The notes under the pieces were generated by a model. That model made no database searches, was not told where the DNA came from, and saw only the letters and a list, made by a program, of their open reading frames with translations. From Actinomyces massiliensis 4401292 (lineage in GTDB: Bacteria > Actinomycetota > Actinomycetes > Actinomycetales > Actinomycetaceae): a DNA stretch of 64,000 nucleotides. The position numbers and the translations under genes were made by a program. How positions within the stretch are numbered: the stretch's first letter is position 1; every line of letters begins with the position of its first letter. This document shows positions 42,270-53,500 of this stretch, in pieces. Where the stretch lies: contig NZ_JH711481.1 of the NCBI RefSeq assembly GCF_000269805.1, positions 1,191,279 through 1,255,278 of the forward strand, written 5' to 3'.

Positions 42270-43705
42270 CAGGTTCCCCCCACGCCGCCCACCCTGAGAT
42301 TCCCGGATACACCTATCTGCGCGAGCTCGGGGCGGGCGGCTACTCGCGCGTCTACCTCTATGAGCAGCACATGCCGCGCCGAGAGGTCGCGGTCAAGGTC
42401 ATGGACACCGACGTCGCCGGGAGCTCGGCCTCCCGCTTCGAGTCCGAGGCCAACCTCATGGCGAAGGTCTCCTCGCACCCGGCGATCCTGTCCGTCTTCG
42501 GCGCGGGCGTGTCCGCCGACGGGCGTCCCTTCATCGTCATGGAGTACTGCCCCCCTCCGCAGCTGGGAATGCGGCTGAGGCAGAAGGTGATGGCGATCCC
42601 CGAGACGCTGGACACGGCCATCCGCATCGCCGGGGCCGTTGAGACGGCGCATCGTGCGGGCATCATTCACCGTGATATCAAGCCCGCGAACATCTTGTTC
42701 ACCGTATACCGCCGCCCCGTCCTCGCCGACTTCGGCATCTCGGCCATGACCGGGCCGCGGGACACCCCCAATGAGCTGCGGGGCATGAGCGTGCCCTGGG
42801 CCCCGCCGGAACAGCTCGTCGGCTCGAGCAATGCCGAGCCCGCCACCGACGTCTACTCCCTGGCCGCCACCATCTACGCCATGCTCACCGGCCACAGCCC
42901 CTTCGAGACGCCGGGATCCTCCGAGGGCGTCTACGAACTGGCCCGACGCATTGTCAAGGACGCGGTGCCGCCGCTGGGGCGCCCCGATGTCCCGGCGTCG
43001 CTTGTGAGGGTGCTCACGGTTGCCCTGGCGAAGGAGCCGTCCGGCCGTTACCGCACGATGCTCTCCTTCGCGCGGGCGCTCCAGCAGATCCAGGGCGAGC
43101 TCGGACTGTCCACCACCGCCGTCGATCTCTACGACGATGGCGAGCAGGACAATCCCGATCGGACTCTGCTGGATGTCGATGACCCCGAGGCGACCCGTCT
43201 GGGCGTGTTCTCCCGTGTCGAAGAGCCCGTGGTCGTTCCGGCCGACCCGCAGCCGGCCGCCGTCGACTCGGAGGAGGCGGCCCGTCCCAGACCTCTCGCC
43301 CGGCTCCTCGCCGGTGCGGCCGTGGTGGTTCTCGTCGCCGTCGTTGCGGGCGCCCTTTACGCCTCGCACTTCGAGGATCCCCAGCCCTTGGCGACCTTCG
43401 CGACCCTGCCCCCGGGGCGCTCGGATCCGCTGGGGGGCACCGTGCCGGAACCGCGCAACCTCCAGGGGGCCGTCAGCGCGAACGGGCAGGTCGTCTTCAC
43501 CTGGGATCCCCCCGAGGACGAGTGGAGCGGCGACTACCTCTACCGCAGCGACGTGGCGGGCCAGGAGAACGAGTCCCAGGAGCGGACGGACGGCACGAGC
43601 GCATCCCTGCCCGCCCAGGACGGGACGACGTGCATCGCGGTCTTCAGCAGACGGCAGGACGGCAGGACCTCCGAGGCTGCCCGCGCCTGCGTTCCCACGC
43701 CCTGA
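42266..43705 (+). CDS. Transmembrane Ser/Thr protein kinase (PknB-like)
   Basis: The 479-residue eukaryotic-like kinase has the P-loop LGAGGYSRVY, catalytic Lys44 (VAVKVM), HRDIKPAN (Asp137) and DFG (Asp155), so it should be active. The cytoplasmic kinase domain (residues 14-285) is followed by a juxtamembrane linker with several TR/SR sites. One membrane segment (about 350-370) and a small extracellular FN3-like domain (about 390-479, with VFTWDPPEDEWSGDY) complete it. There are no PASTA repeats. GTG 42266 overlaps the FHA gene. Pkb2 of the Bifidobacterium PFNA cluster is the closest described context. Confidence 0.93.
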   Translation: MTGSPHAAHPEIPGYTYLRELGAGGYSRVYLYEQHMPRREVAVKVMDTDVAGSSASRFESEANLMAKVSSHPAILSVFGAGVSADGRPFIVMEYCPPPQLGMRLRQKVMAIPETLDTAIRIAGAVETAHRAGIIHRDIKPANILFTVYRRPVLADFGISAMTGPRDTPNELRGMSVPWAPPEQLVGSSNAEPATDVYSLAATIYAMLTGHSPFETPGSSEGVYELARRIVKDAVPPLGRPDVPASLVRVLTVALAKEPSGRYRTMLSFARALQQIQGELGLSTTAVDLYDDGEQDNPDRTLLDVDDPEATRLGVFSRVEEPVVVPADPQPAAVDSEEAARPRPLARLLAGAAVVVLVAVVAGALYASHFEDPQPLATFATLPPGRSDPLGGTVPEPRNLQGAVSANGQVVFTWDPPEDEWSGDYLYRSDVAGQENESQERTDGTSASLPAQDGTTCIAVFSRRQDGRTSEAARACVPTP

Positions 43706-43897
43706 TCAGCCGTTCCGGCACCGGTATCGCGGGGTATCCGGCAGACGGAGTGGACGGAGCGACCGGTGTGGCTGGAGCGGTCGCAGCGGCCGCAGCGGCT
43801 GATGGGCTGGGAGGGATGGACGCCTGCCGCAGCCTGGCGGTGCTGGCAATAGCAGCCCTGGCAGCCCTGGCAGCCCTGGCCGGCAGTTCCGGTCCTG

Positions 43898-45895
43898 TCA
43901 GTCCTCCACGCGGTAGGCGGCGCTGCCCAGCACGATTGTGGCCCCGGTGGGCACGGGAATCGACTCATTGGGCTTGACCACGGTCACATGGTCCTCCTCC
44001 TCGACCCGAGTGCCATTGGTCGAGTGGAGGTCGGTGATCCACAGGCCTCCCGGCGCCAGTGCGAGAGCCGCATGCGTCTTGGAGATCGAGCGGTTCACAT
44101 CGTTCAGGGATACGCAGGTGGCATCGGGGTATTCGGAGATGTTGTCCGGGTCACGGCCCACGACGGTGGTGGCCTCCAGGTTGATGGGGTCGCCGCCGGT
44201 CAGGGGCACCAGCCGGCTTGCGCGCGGGTCCTCGGTGTGGCGGTGTCTGCCTCGGGCGGCGGGCGGCGAGGAGGCCGAGACCGCCGGTCGGGTCGCCTGA
44301 GCCGCGGGGACCGAGTCCGCGCTGATGATCGGCTCGGCCGATGCGGCGGATCGGGACGCCATGCGCGACCGGGGCGGCGTCGAGGAGGGGAACAGGGATT
44401 CAGACGGCAGCGGCACGATGATGGGCTCCTCAGGTGAAGACGAACGTGGTGCTGACTCAGGTGCAGTCATTGGCGAGAACACCACGGGTTCGCGTGAGGA
44501 TGGCGAAGACACGCCGTCGGGAATGGCGGCTGCCAGCATGGTCGAGGAAGCTGGGAATGGGCCGGATGGGGCCGGGGAGGCGGGATATGGGCCGGGCGGC
44601 ATGGCCGGAGACGTGGGAAGAGGATCCCGCATGACCGGGGATGCGGGTGCCGGGTCCGGGGTGGCCGGGGACGCCGGAGAAGCCGGGAGCTCCGGGGATT
44701 CCGGGGACGCGGGGGGCGCCGGGGATGCAGGGGATACAGGAGCTATCGGGGATGGCGGGGATACGGGAGCTGCTGGGGACGCTGCGGATGTCGGGGAGGT
44801 CGAGAAGGGAGATGCGGTTGCCGGGTCCGGGGTGGCCGGGGGCGTCGGAAGAGAGCCCTGCACGGGTGACGCGGGAGCCGGGTCCAGAGTGGCCGGGGAC
44901 GCCGGGGCCGGGAATTCCGGGGACGCCGGGGCTGCCGGGGATACGGGAGACGTCGGGAACGCTGGGGAGGTCGGGGATGTCGGGGAGGCCGAGAAGGGAG
45001 ATGCGGGGAAAGCCGGTGCGGCCGGGGAGGCGGGAAGCGGGTCGGAGGCGGCAGAGGCGACTGAGGAGGTGGGCAGCGGCTCTGGCAGGTCTGGTACCGG
45101 CGCGAGTGGCGGGTCGTCCGCGGTCGGGGTGTCGAGCTGTGTGGGGACGGCCGCCCAGGGCACGGAGTCGATGATGGCGCGGTCGGAAGTCGGAGACAGG
45201 ACCACTGCGCTGGTCGTATCGACGGTGGCGCCGACGTCCGTCGAGGGGTCGGCGTCATTGGGGTTGAGGAAGAATGCGTTGTCGGGGAAGACGTGGGCGT
45301 GGGCCCGCGAAGGCGTTCTCGCGGCCGCATGCTGAGGGGGGACGGTCGCCTGCGGCTGATGCCTGATGGACTGGCGCTTCGGAGCCTGCCGCTTGGGGGG
45401 CAGCGTGGCGTCGTGCCGCTTGGGCGCAGCGGGCGCCTGCGCCTGGCCGCCGGTCGCCCCCGCCGGGCGGGAGCGCATGGTCACCGCCAGCGTTCCGGCC
45501 ATGCGATCGTGCCAGCCCTGCCCGCGCGGGTCGATGGACGCCGAGCGCATGAACACGATCGCCCCCAGGCCCACGGTCACGCACAGCAGGTCGGCGTGGA
45601 TGAACAGGCGCGTCCTCGGCGGACCGCCGGTGGTCGCATCCACCAGGCGCACGCCCATGACCCGTCCGCCGGGGCTCCAGCCGGTCAGGGCGAGGACCAG
45701 CTCGCGGGGGACCAGGACGGCCGCGACCGCCACGGGCCACGCGATGAAGGCCTGGGGGATCGCCAGGCCGAGGAGCAGTCCCAGGCCCGCTACCAGTGCG
45801 CCGCCGACGACAAGGTCGATCAACCCTGCGATGACGCGGTCGCGCACCGCGGCGGATTGGGCGGTGGCCTGGTTGTACGACGGCGTCGAGGTCAC
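43898..45895 (-). CDS. RDD membrane domain, long Pro/Ala/Ser linker and C-terminal FHA domain
   Basis: The 665-residue protein begins with an RDD domain (DRVIAGLIDLVVGGALVAGL, GGRVMGVRLVDATTG, GQGWHDRMAGTLAV). A cytoplasmic linker of about 400 residues made of SPASPAAP-like repeats follows. It ends with an FHA domain (TTVVGRDPDN, SISKTHAALALAPGG, DLHSTNGTRVEEED). The repeats are short and slippage-prone. It is the last gene of the minus-strand cluster, its GTG start overlapping the previous stop by four bases. It mirrors the plus-strand RDD-FHA gene and converges with the kinase. The 192-base gap to the kinase holds four tandem GGCAGCCCT-type 10-mers. Confidence 0.85.
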   Translation of the reverse strand: MTSTPSYNQATAQSAAVRDRVIAGLIDLVVGGALVAGLGLLLGLAIPQAFIAWPVAVAAVLVPRELVLALTGWSPGGRVMGVRLVDATTGGPPRTRLFIHADLLCVTVGLGAIVFMRSASIDPRGQGWHDRMAGTLAVTMRSRPAGATGGQAQAPAAPKRHDATLPPKRQAPKRQSIRHQPQATVPPQHAAARTPSRAHAHVFPDNAFFLNPNDADPSTDVGATVDTTSAVVLSPTSDRAIIDSVPWAAVPTQLDTPTADDPPLAPVPDLPEPLPTSSVASAASDPLPASPAAPAFPASPFSASPTSPTSPAFPTSPVSPAAPASPEFPAPASPATLDPAPASPVQGSLPTPPATPDPATASPFSTSPTSAASPAAPVSPPSPIAPVSPASPAPPASPESPELPASPASPATPDPAPASPVMRDPLPTSPAMPPGPYPASPAPSGPFPASSTMLAAAIPDGVSSPSSREPVVFSPMTAPESAPRSSSPEEPIIVPLPSESLFPSSTPPRSRMASRSAASAEPIISADSVPAAQATRPAVSASSPPAARGRHRHTEDPRASRLVPLTGGDPINLEATTVVGRDPDNISEYPDATCVSLNDVNRSISKTHAALALAPGGLWITDLHSTNGTRVEEEDHVTVVKPNESIPVPTGATIVLGSAAYRVED

Positions 45896-48228
45896 TGGCG
45901 TTTCCTCCTGAGTGCGAGACGATCTGTGAATCGCCGGGATATGTGGGGACTCGGCCTGTGCGGGCGCCGCAGAGAGCGCGGTGACAGGCGAGCGGCGAGG
46001 CGCCGCATCCGGGAGCGATCCGAACCCATGGCGGGGACCATGGCGTCGGCCGACTCCCAGATTGTGCCCACAGCGTACGACGACGGTATACCCTCGCCGA
46101 AGACTTGGGCATCCACAGCTGCCGCGAAACGTGTCAGCTCGGCCGTCGGAAAGGCCGGTGCGAGCGATGATGCCGCCTCGCGGCGGGTGGATCGCGGAGG
46201 TGTCCTGCGACCGAAGTCACGTGCCCGGTCCACGACCTCGTCCCATGCGCCGAGCACGCCCTCGACCCCGCTGCGGCCTCGTCGTCGTCGCCGTCGCAGG
46301 GACTTGGCGGCCAGGATGGTGGCGATCGGGAGCAGCACGATCCCCAGCCCGCCCGCGACCATGGCCACGATCCGGCCCAGGCCGTGATTGTTGTCATCAT
46401 TGGAGTCGTCGCGATCCTCGTCCTCGTAGGACGGGGGCAGATGGGCCGGGTCCTGCAGGGGCAGAGGCGGCTGGAGCACCTGCGGCTCGGGGTTGGACAC
46501 CTTCTCGGTCGTCTGCTGCTGCGGAATCTGATCGCGGTCGGGGACCACGTCGATAGTGATCCATCCCACCGAATGGAAGGGGACCTCCACCCAGGCGCTG
46601 ATGTCCTCCCCGGTGACATTGGCGGCATTGCCGTCCATGGTGGGCTTGAAGCCCATGACGACGCGCGCCGGAATCCCCAGCGAGCGGCACATGAGCATCA
46701 TCAGGACGGGGTACTGCTCGTCGTCGCCCACCAGCGAGCCGGCATCCACCATGGAGGCGATGCGGGCGGCGCCGTGCCCGGGAGGGGAGGGGCTCTTGGT
46801 GCCGTCGGAGTAGTAGCCGGTGCGCAGCGCCTGCTGCAGCATGCGGATCTGGGCCAGCGGTTCGGACGTCGACCCGACCAGCGTTGTGGCCAGGGTCTGC
46901 ACCGAGGGGGGCACGTCCTCGACCGGCCCCAGGGCGACGTCGTCAATGCCGAGGTCGGTCAGCTGGGCGTCCGTGGCCGTCTCGGGCGCCTCGACCTGCT
47001 CGATCAGGGTATCGCCGCTGGTCAGCCCCGCAGTGGCGATACCGGTGGTCGAGAAGACGTCGTAGTACAGGCTCTGGGAGACGGCCTCCGCACGAGGGCC
47101 CGAGACCTCCAGGCCGAGGGTGTCGGCGACGGTGGGCACCCAGGGGAAGGAGTAGTCGTCAATGGTCACGGTGGTTTCGCTGGAGTCCTGCGACTGCGTC
47201 GTCCCGTCGCTGGTCAGCGGGGTGTCGTGGCCGATGCGCTGGAAGCGGGCCGCGCCGTTGGCGGATGCACTGATTCGGGCCGACAGTCCGTCGTAGGAGT
47301 CCAGGGCCGCCAGGCGGATGCGGGTGGACTCATCCGCGCCGGAGACGGCCATGAGGGAGTCGGAGGCCATATCCGTCTCCAGGGTCCGCACCAGTGACAG
47401 CGGCGTGGCGTACTCGGTGAGGTCCAGCGGCGGTTCGAACAGGTCGCGCAGCACCGTGCGGTTGTGAGGGGCGGCCGGGATGGCCAGCGCCACCACCGTG
47501 CCGGTGACCGTCAGCAGGGCGAGCACCCGTAGAAATCCGCGCCGTGAGCCCCTGCCCACGCCCGCATCCTTGGACTCGAGCACTTCGGCGACCCGCTCGC
47601 GCCTGCCGCGCTGCGCGGTCACCGCCCACAGCAGGAGTACGCCCGTCACCAGGACCACTCCCAGCTCCGTGGGCATCAGCGCGGTGCGAACGCCCCAGGC
47701 GATGGCCAGGCCCGCCTGGGCCATGACGGTCATCCCGGCGATGAGCACGCGGCCCGACAGGGCCGCCCGCGTGGCGATCACGCCGGCGATCAGGCCCACC
47801 AGCCATGGGAGCACCGTCATGGACGGGAAGGCGGTCAGCGGCACCGGAAGGGTCAGGGCGTCGCGCCACACCGTGACCGTGGCGGCCAGCACTGCGCGAA
47901 CCGCCTTCCAGCCGCTGCCGGTGTCCGGCAGGACCCATGGCCCCGCACCCACGTGGACGAGCGCGGTGAGCGCCAGGGTGGGAGCGGGGCCCAGACGGCC
48001 CACGAGGCACACGACGGCGACGACCGCCCCCGCCCCGATCCCGATGGCGGCGGCCCGGGCTCCTACGGGGGAGCCGAAGGGCGGCACGAACAGGATGGAG
48101 GCGATCAGCGCCAGGACGATGACGAGCCCCAGGTCGATCCACCGGTACGGCGGTATGCCCCGCAGGCCGCTCGCAGTGCGGAGGCCGTCCTTGCGCAGCG
48201 GAGCCGGGGCCGACGATGAAGCACTCAC
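45892..48228 (-). CDS. Transglutaminase-like (TgpA/DUF3488-type) membrane protein, apparently without catalytic residues
   Basis: The 778-residue protein has 6-8 N-terminal membrane segments (to about 245). A large extracellular part contains the transglutaminase core (about 450-560), followed by one more segment (about 625-650) and a cytoplasmic tail. The core reads VGDDEQYPVLMMLMCRSLGI, PARVVMGF and DISAWVEVPFHSVGW. In active relatives the first has Cys where Asp is (G-x-C-x-x) and the second has HAW where this has SAW. So both the nucleophile and the His are missing. It is coupled to the DUF58 gene by GTGA overlap. Confidence 0.85.
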   Translation of the reverse strand: MSASSSAPAPLRKDGLRTASGLRGIPPYRWIDLGLVIVLALIASILFVPPFGSPVGARAAAIGIGAGAVVAVVCLVGRLGPAPTLALTALVHVGAGPWVLPDTGSGWKAVRAVLAATVTVWRDALTLPVPLTAFPSMTVLPWLVGLIAGVIATRAALSGRVLIAGMTVMAQAGLAIAWGVRTALMPTELGVVLVTGVLLLWAVTAQRGRRERVAEVLESKDAGVGRGSRRGFLRVLALLTVTGTVVALAIPAAPHNRTVLRDLFEPPLDLTEYATPLSLVRTLETDMASDSLMAVSGADESTRIRLAALDSYDGLSARISASANGAARFQRIGHDTPLTSDGTTQSQDSSETTVTIDDYSFPWVPTVADTLGLEVSGPRAEAVSQSLYYDVFSTTGIATAGLTSGDTLIEQVEAPETATDAQLTDLGIDDVALGPVEDVPPSVQTLATTLVGSTSEPLAQIRMLQQALRTGYYSDGTKSPSPPGHGAARIASMVDAGSLVGDDEQYPVLMMLMCRSLGIPARVVMGFKPTMDGNAANVTGEDISAWVEVPFHSVGWITIDVVPDRDQIPQQQTTEKVSNPEPQVLQPPLPLQDPAHLPPSYEDEDRDDSNDDNNHGLGRIVAMVAGGLGIVLLPIATILAAKSLRRRRRRGRSGVEGVLGAWDEVVDRARDFGRRTPPRSTRREAASSLAPAFPTAELTRFAAAVDAQVFGEGIPSSYAVGTIWESADAMVPAMGSDRSRMRRLAARLSPRSLRRPHRPSPHISRRFTDRLALRRKRQ

Positions 48229-49508
48229 GATGCCCTCCTCATAATGCGCGGGAGGGATTCGATCCGATCCAGGTCGTAGGCGGTCACTCCGCCCACGGAG
48301 CGGCGTCCCATGGCGTTCGAGCCGCAGCGCAGCGCCAGCACGACCGCGTCCAGGGGCGTCAGGGTGCGCACCCGTGCCAGCGTCTGCTCCTCGCAGCGCT
48401 GCCCGGTGACCAGGATGATGACGGATGCCTCGGGATGGCGGGATGAGGCTTGGCGGGCCAGGTCGTCGCAGCCCTGGATCGCGGTCGATGTCACCAGGCA
48501 GGAGGCGTCGAGCAGCCGCAGCCCGGTGGCGGTGGGCAGTTCCTCATCCTGGGTCGCCAGCGTCACCTCGCGGCCGTCGCTGATCGCGTCCAGACTCAGG
48601 GAGCAGGCCACCGAGACGGCCGTCTCGAAGTCCTCCTCCACCTCGTAGTCGTCGATGAGGCAGTCCAGGAGGATCAGCAGGCTGGAGCGGTGCGTCTCCT
48701 CGAACTGGCGGACCATGAGGCGCCCGGTGTGGGCGGTCGTGCGCCAGTGGATATTGCGGCGGTCATCGCCGGGCACGTAGTCGCGCAGGGCGTGGAAGGA
48801 GACGTCGGAACTCGACAGCTCCTGGGTGACCGCTCCCTCGACGTCGCGCATGAGCCCGTGCAGCGAGGATCCCACGCGGACGGTGCGCGGGTGGATGTGG
48901 ACGAGCTGGGCCTGAGTGCGGGTGCGCTCGCGGCGCAGCAGCCCGACGGGATCGCTCTGGACCGAGACCACGGGGCCGACGGTGACGACGCCGCGTCGCG
49001 CGGTCGGCAGCACGAACCCGCGCTCATGGATGGTGGCGGGACGCAGGGTGGGCACGGCGAAGACGGCGGTGCCCGGGCCCACGGGCATCTCCATGCGGGC
49101 GGGCAGCAGCGGGCGGCCGGTGGGGTTGAGGACCGTGAGGTGGATGATCGCCTCGTCGCCGACCGTCACCCGCGGCTCGAGCAGCTCGTGGGACACGCGG
49201 TGCGCGCCGTGCGGCAGAAGCCATAGCCAGGAGGTGCTCACGACGACGGCCAGGACCGCGGCCGCGCTCCACGCCTCCTGCCAGCCCAGCCGGAATGCGG
49301 CCGAGCCGGTGACGATCAGCAGCAGCAGGCAGGCCCAGCCGATGGGGGTGACCAGACGCAGTGCCCAGTTGGGGGTCGAGACGCCGTCGATGATGCGGCG
49401 CAGGGGGACCGACTCGTGCCACGCGGGTGCTGAAGGCGTGGCGCCGCGCCGGCGGGCGCCGTCGCGTCCGGGCCGCGGTTGCGCTGGGGCGGGTTGAGGT
49501 GCGGGCAT
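48225..49508 (-). CDS. DUF58-domain protein
   Basis: The 427-residue protein has two N-terminal membrane segments (about 45-85). The DUF58 domain has the hallmark [20 protein letters not shown], followed by a von Willebrand A-like region ([13 protein letters not shown]). DUF58 proteins are partners of MoxR ATPases; a MoxR gene lies 18 bases upstream and a TgpA-like gene downstream, the standard MoxR-DUF58-transglutaminase trio. Confidence 0.93.
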   Translation of the reverse strand: MPAPQPAPAQPRPGRDGARRRGATPSAPAWHESVPLRRIIDGVSTPNWALRLVTPIGWACLLLLIVTGSAAFRLGWQEAWSAAAVLAVVVSTSWLWLLPHGAHRVSHELLEPRVTVGDEAIIHLTVLNPTGRPLLPARMEMPVGPGTAVFAVPTLRPATIHERGFVLPTARRGVVTVGPVVSVQSDPVGLLRRERTRTQAQLVHIHPRTVRVGSSLHGLMRDVEGAVTQELSSSDVSFHALRDYVPGDDRRNIHWRTTAHTGRLMVRQFEETHRSSLLILLDCLIDDYEVEEDFETAVSVACSLSLDAISDGREVTLATQDEELPTATGLRLLDASCLVTSTAIQGCDDLARQASSRHPEASVIILVTGQRCEEQTLARVRTLTPLDAVVLALRCGSNAMGRRSVGGVTAYDLDRIESLPRIMRRAS

Positions 49509-49526
49509 GCTGCTGAGCCGTCGGGA

Positions 49527-50492
49527 CTAGAGGCGGGTCGTGGGCGCGGGCGTCTCCTCCAGGGCGCGCGTGATGACGCCGCGGGCGGTGGCGCCGGAGA
49601 ACTCGGCGTCGGGGTCCATGACCAGCCGGTGGGCCCAGACGACGTCGGCGAGCTCCTTGATGTCGTCCGGAAGGACGTAGGCGCGTCCCCGGGAGGCCGC
49701 CCAGACCCGGGCGACGCGCGTCATGGCGATGGCGCCGCGGGTGGATACGCCCAGACGCGTGTCGGGGGAGTTCCGAGTGGCTTCGACCAGGGCGCCGATG
49801 TAGTCCAGGACCGAGCCCTCGACGTGATTGCCCGCGGCCAGATCGGCCATCTGGGCCACCGCCGGGGCGGTGATGACCGTATTGAGGGCCCTGGAGCGGT
49901 CGGGGTGGGCGGAGTCGGCGAGAATCCGGGTCAGGGCCTGCCGATCGGGGTAGCCGATGGTGGTCTTGACCAGGAAGCGGTCGAGCTGGGCTTCGGGCAG
50001 GCGGTAGGTGCCCGCCTGCTCGATGGGGTTCTGGGTGGCGATGACCATGAAGGGGCGGCCCGTCTCGTGGCGCTCGCCGTCGACGGTGACCGTGGATTCC
50101 TCCATGACCTCCAGCAGCGCCGACTGGGTCTTGGGCGAAGCGCGGTTGATCTCATCGGCCAGGACCACGGAGGCGAAGACGGGCCCCGCGTGGAACTCCC
50201 ACTCATGGGCCTTCTGGTCGAAGATGGTCACGCCCGTGATGTCGCTCGGCAGCAGGTCGGGGGTGAACTGGATGCGCGAGTGCGTGCCCTGAACGGTGGC
50301 CGCCAGCGCTCGGGCCAGGGCGGTCTTGCCCGTCCCGGGGGCGTCCTCCAGCAGGAGGTGCCCCTCGGCGAGCATGGTCGTCAGCGCCAGGCGCACCACG
50401 TCCTCCTTGCCCAGGAGGGCCTGGCCGACATTGTCGACGATGCGCGTGAAGGTGTCGGCGAACCATGCCGCGTTGTCCTGAGAGAGGGCCAT
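49527..50492 (-). CDS. MoxR-family AAA+ ATPase
   Basis: The 321-residue ATPase has Walker A ([16 protein letters not shown]), Walker B and following helix ([22 protein letters not shown]), sensor region [26 protein letters not shown] and a lid domain. MoxR proteins act as chaperones or activators of VWA/DUF58 proteins. ATG 50492 is the expected start. It lies 60 bases downstream of the large surface-protein gene. Confidence 0.95.
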   Translation of the reverse strand: MALSQDNAAWFADTFTRIVDNVGQALLGKEDVVRLALTTMLAEGHLLLEDAPGTGKTALARALAATVQGTHSRIQFTPDLLPSDITGVTIFDQKAHEWEFHAGPVFASVVLADEINRASPKTQSALLEVMEESTVTVDGERHETGRPFMVIATQNPIEQAGTYRLPEAQLDRFLVKTTIGYPDRQALTRILADSAHPDRSRALNTVITAPAVAQMADLAAGNHVEGSVLDYIGALVEATRNSPDTRLGVSTRGAIAMTRVARVWAASRGRAYVLPDDIKELADVVWAHRLVMDPDAEFSGATARGVITRALEETPAPTTRL

Positions 50493-50552
50493 GGACGGGC
50501 GACCTCCTGAGAAGTGTGAGTTAAAGACGCTATAGGGACATGCATGCGGAGT

Positions 50553-53500
50553 CTACTGCTGGGTGCACGTGATCTTGAGATTGGGGTCCTGGCTCCGGTG
50601 CGGGAACCGCTTGTGGCCGTTGCCGGAGGAATCCACCGCGATACTGTCCGTGTACGTCTTGAGCTGGCCGTCCACCCTGTCCCGGTAATCGTAGGTGCAG
50701 GACGCGGAGCTGTTCGGGCTGAACCCGGACACGTCCAGGACGATCCTCCAGCAGAAGTTCCGCTGGAAGCCGGTCTCGTCGAGATCCTGCTGAGAGCAAG
50801 CGGCCTCTTGGGTGTCGGTCGTGATGGTGAAGGTCTTCGAGCCGACGCTCGCCGTGGCCGAGTCGCAGGACCAGTCGGTGGTGCCGGCGCCGTTGGAGGC
50901 CCGTACGCACCAGGTGGCGGATTTCCCGGCACCGGGATCGAGCCACTCGACATGGCCCTCCGAGATCGCCCCGGATCCCTTGGTGGAGTAGCCCTCATAG
51001 GTGACTGCCTGCCCGCCGGTGTCGCCGGGGGTGAAGCTGCAGCGCACATAGGACCCGGACGGCGAGCAGGAGACCGAGGGGGCCCCGGGCGGTCCGTAGG
51101 GCCTGGCCGAGTTGCCGGTGGTCGAGCCGGAGACCGAACCGTCGGGGGAGACGACGCGGGCCTGCACCGTGTATCCCCTGCCGTTCCACAGGCCGGTGAA
51201 GTGCGTGCTCCCGGTCCAGCTGGCGCCCCCGTCGATGGAGTACTCCACGTGCAGCTCGCTGGTGGACCAGCCGTTGCCCGCGCTCGCGTAGGCGGGGGTG
51301 ACGACGTCGATCGTGCCCGACGCTCCGCTGGCCGCGATGACCGGCGGGGACGGCGGGTTGGGGGCGCCGGTGACTTTGAAGTCCGTGGACGGCGACTCCG
51401 CGGAGCTGCCGCCGTGGGTGGCGGTCACGCTGATGCTGTAGCTGCCGGGGGACAGCGGCACGTACGCCCCGGTGCTCGTGCCCGCGTCGACCGAGGTCGA
51501 GGTGTCCCCGCGGACGTTGACGGTGTAGGAGACTCGTGCGCCCGTTCCGGCCGAGCTCCAGGAGACGTTGACCCCGCCGGCCGCCTGCTGCACCGAGGGC
51601 TTGCCCGGGGCGCTCCACGGCCCGGCGGCGTTGGACGTCGCCCACTCCGAGTTGCCGCTGCCGGCGACGACGGCGCGGACCTTGGCCACATAGCTGCCGG
51701 AGCCCACGTAGAAGGTGGCCGATGTCCCGCTGGTCGTCTGCCGTTGACCGTCGTCGAGCTGCACCTCGTAGGTGACGGACCAGCCATCGGCGTCCACGGG
51801 TGCCCATGAGGCGGTGACCTCGCCCTGGCCGCCGGCGAGCGTGACGCCCGTCGGCCGCGATGGGGTGACTGAAAGCACCTTGGGCGTTGACGCTGCGGAG
51901 GGCTCCGAGGAGCCGGCGGCGTTGGTGGCCACCACCTGGAAGGAATAGGTGCCGCCCGTCTGCAGGCCGTAGGCCTCGCAGGGCGAGCCCGTGCAGGTCC
52001 AGGTGCCGGCGCCGCCGACCTCGGTGAGCGTGTAGGAGGTGATCGTCGATCCGTGGTCGGATCCCGGCGTCCAGCTCACCGCCATGGAGGAGTCCCCGCG
52101 GGGCTCGGCGCTCACCCCGACCGGCGGGTCCGGGACGCCCGAGACCGTCACGGTCACCGTCCCGCTGACGCCGCGCGCCGCGGAGCCGGTGGCGTCCAGC
52201 GCCCGGTAGCCCACGACGAGGCGCCCGGTGAAGCCGGCGGCTGGGCTGATGGTCAGCGTCGTGCCCGATGCCGAGACGCTGCCCTGTCCGGAGGTGACCG
52301 CCGGCGCGTCCGCCAGCGTGATGGGCTTGCCGGGGAACGGATTGGTCACCAGGGTGGCCACGTCCACCGTCACCGGTGAGCCGTCCGAGGTCAGTGTCGC
52401 CGGGGCCGTCGTCATCAGGGGCTTGGTCGAGGCGACCACCTTCAGCGGGAGCTCGGCGCTCACCGACGGATTCGTCCCGTCATCCACCGTGATGGTCACC
52501 TCCCCAGTGGTGCCGATGGCGGTGCCCTCCGTCGTGCTGACCGACAGCGTCGATCCGGACAGGCTCACCTCGAAGCCGCTGGGCGCCGAGCCTGCGGTGA
52601 AGGAGAGACGGTCGTTGTCGGCGTCCTTGGTCATGGAGGCCAGGTCCGCGGTGGCGGCGCCCTCCCCGGGGGCCGTCAGCACCTGCGTGGGGGTGAACAC
52701 GGGCGCGGAGTTCGTCGCGGACTCCACGAGGACCGGCAGGGTCAGGGTGGAGCTCAGGGCGTCGTCCCCCGTGCCGTCGGCGACCGTCATGGTCACCGAG
52801 GTCAGCCCGAGGAAGCCCGAGGTCGGCGACAGCGACACGGTGTCGCCGCTTCCGCCGACGGTGGCCGAGTCGAGCCCGGTTCCCGTGCGCAGATCAGAGC
52901 CGTCGGTGACCGTCAGCGAGGTGCCGGCGCGGGAGCTGATGTAGGTCGACAGGCTCACCTCCGTGGTCCTGCCCGCCGGGATGCGCGCCGGCACCGTGGT
53001 TGAGTTCAGACGCGGCCGCAGCTCGGAGCGGGCGGGCACGATGACCACGGCGTTGCCAGTCAGGCCGTCGATGTCCGTGACCGTGTAGAGCACGAAGCGG
53101 CGCTCCTCGCCGACCGTGACCCGGATCGACTCTCCATCGACCACTTGAGCGGTCGGGTCGTCGGTGGTCAGCGTCAGGTCCCAGGGGGAGCCGTCCGCGT
53201 CGGAGTCGTTGTCCAGGACCGGCACGGTCACCGAGCCGTCCGCCTCCACCTTGTCCACGGTCACGTAATCGTCCACGCCCACCGGGCTGGCCGTGGGCGC
53301 GTCGGCGTCCACCTGCACGGTCAGGGTGCCCACATCGGTGCCGCCGCGGGAGTCGGAGACGGTGTAGTGGACCGTGCGCACGCCCTCGGTGGCGGGCAGA
53401 TTCAGCACGATGCGGTTGGAGCGCACGGACACGCCCAGGGCGTCGTCGTCGGGGACGGGGGTGCCCTCCAGGACGAGGTCGTCGCCGTCGGCGTCGAGGT

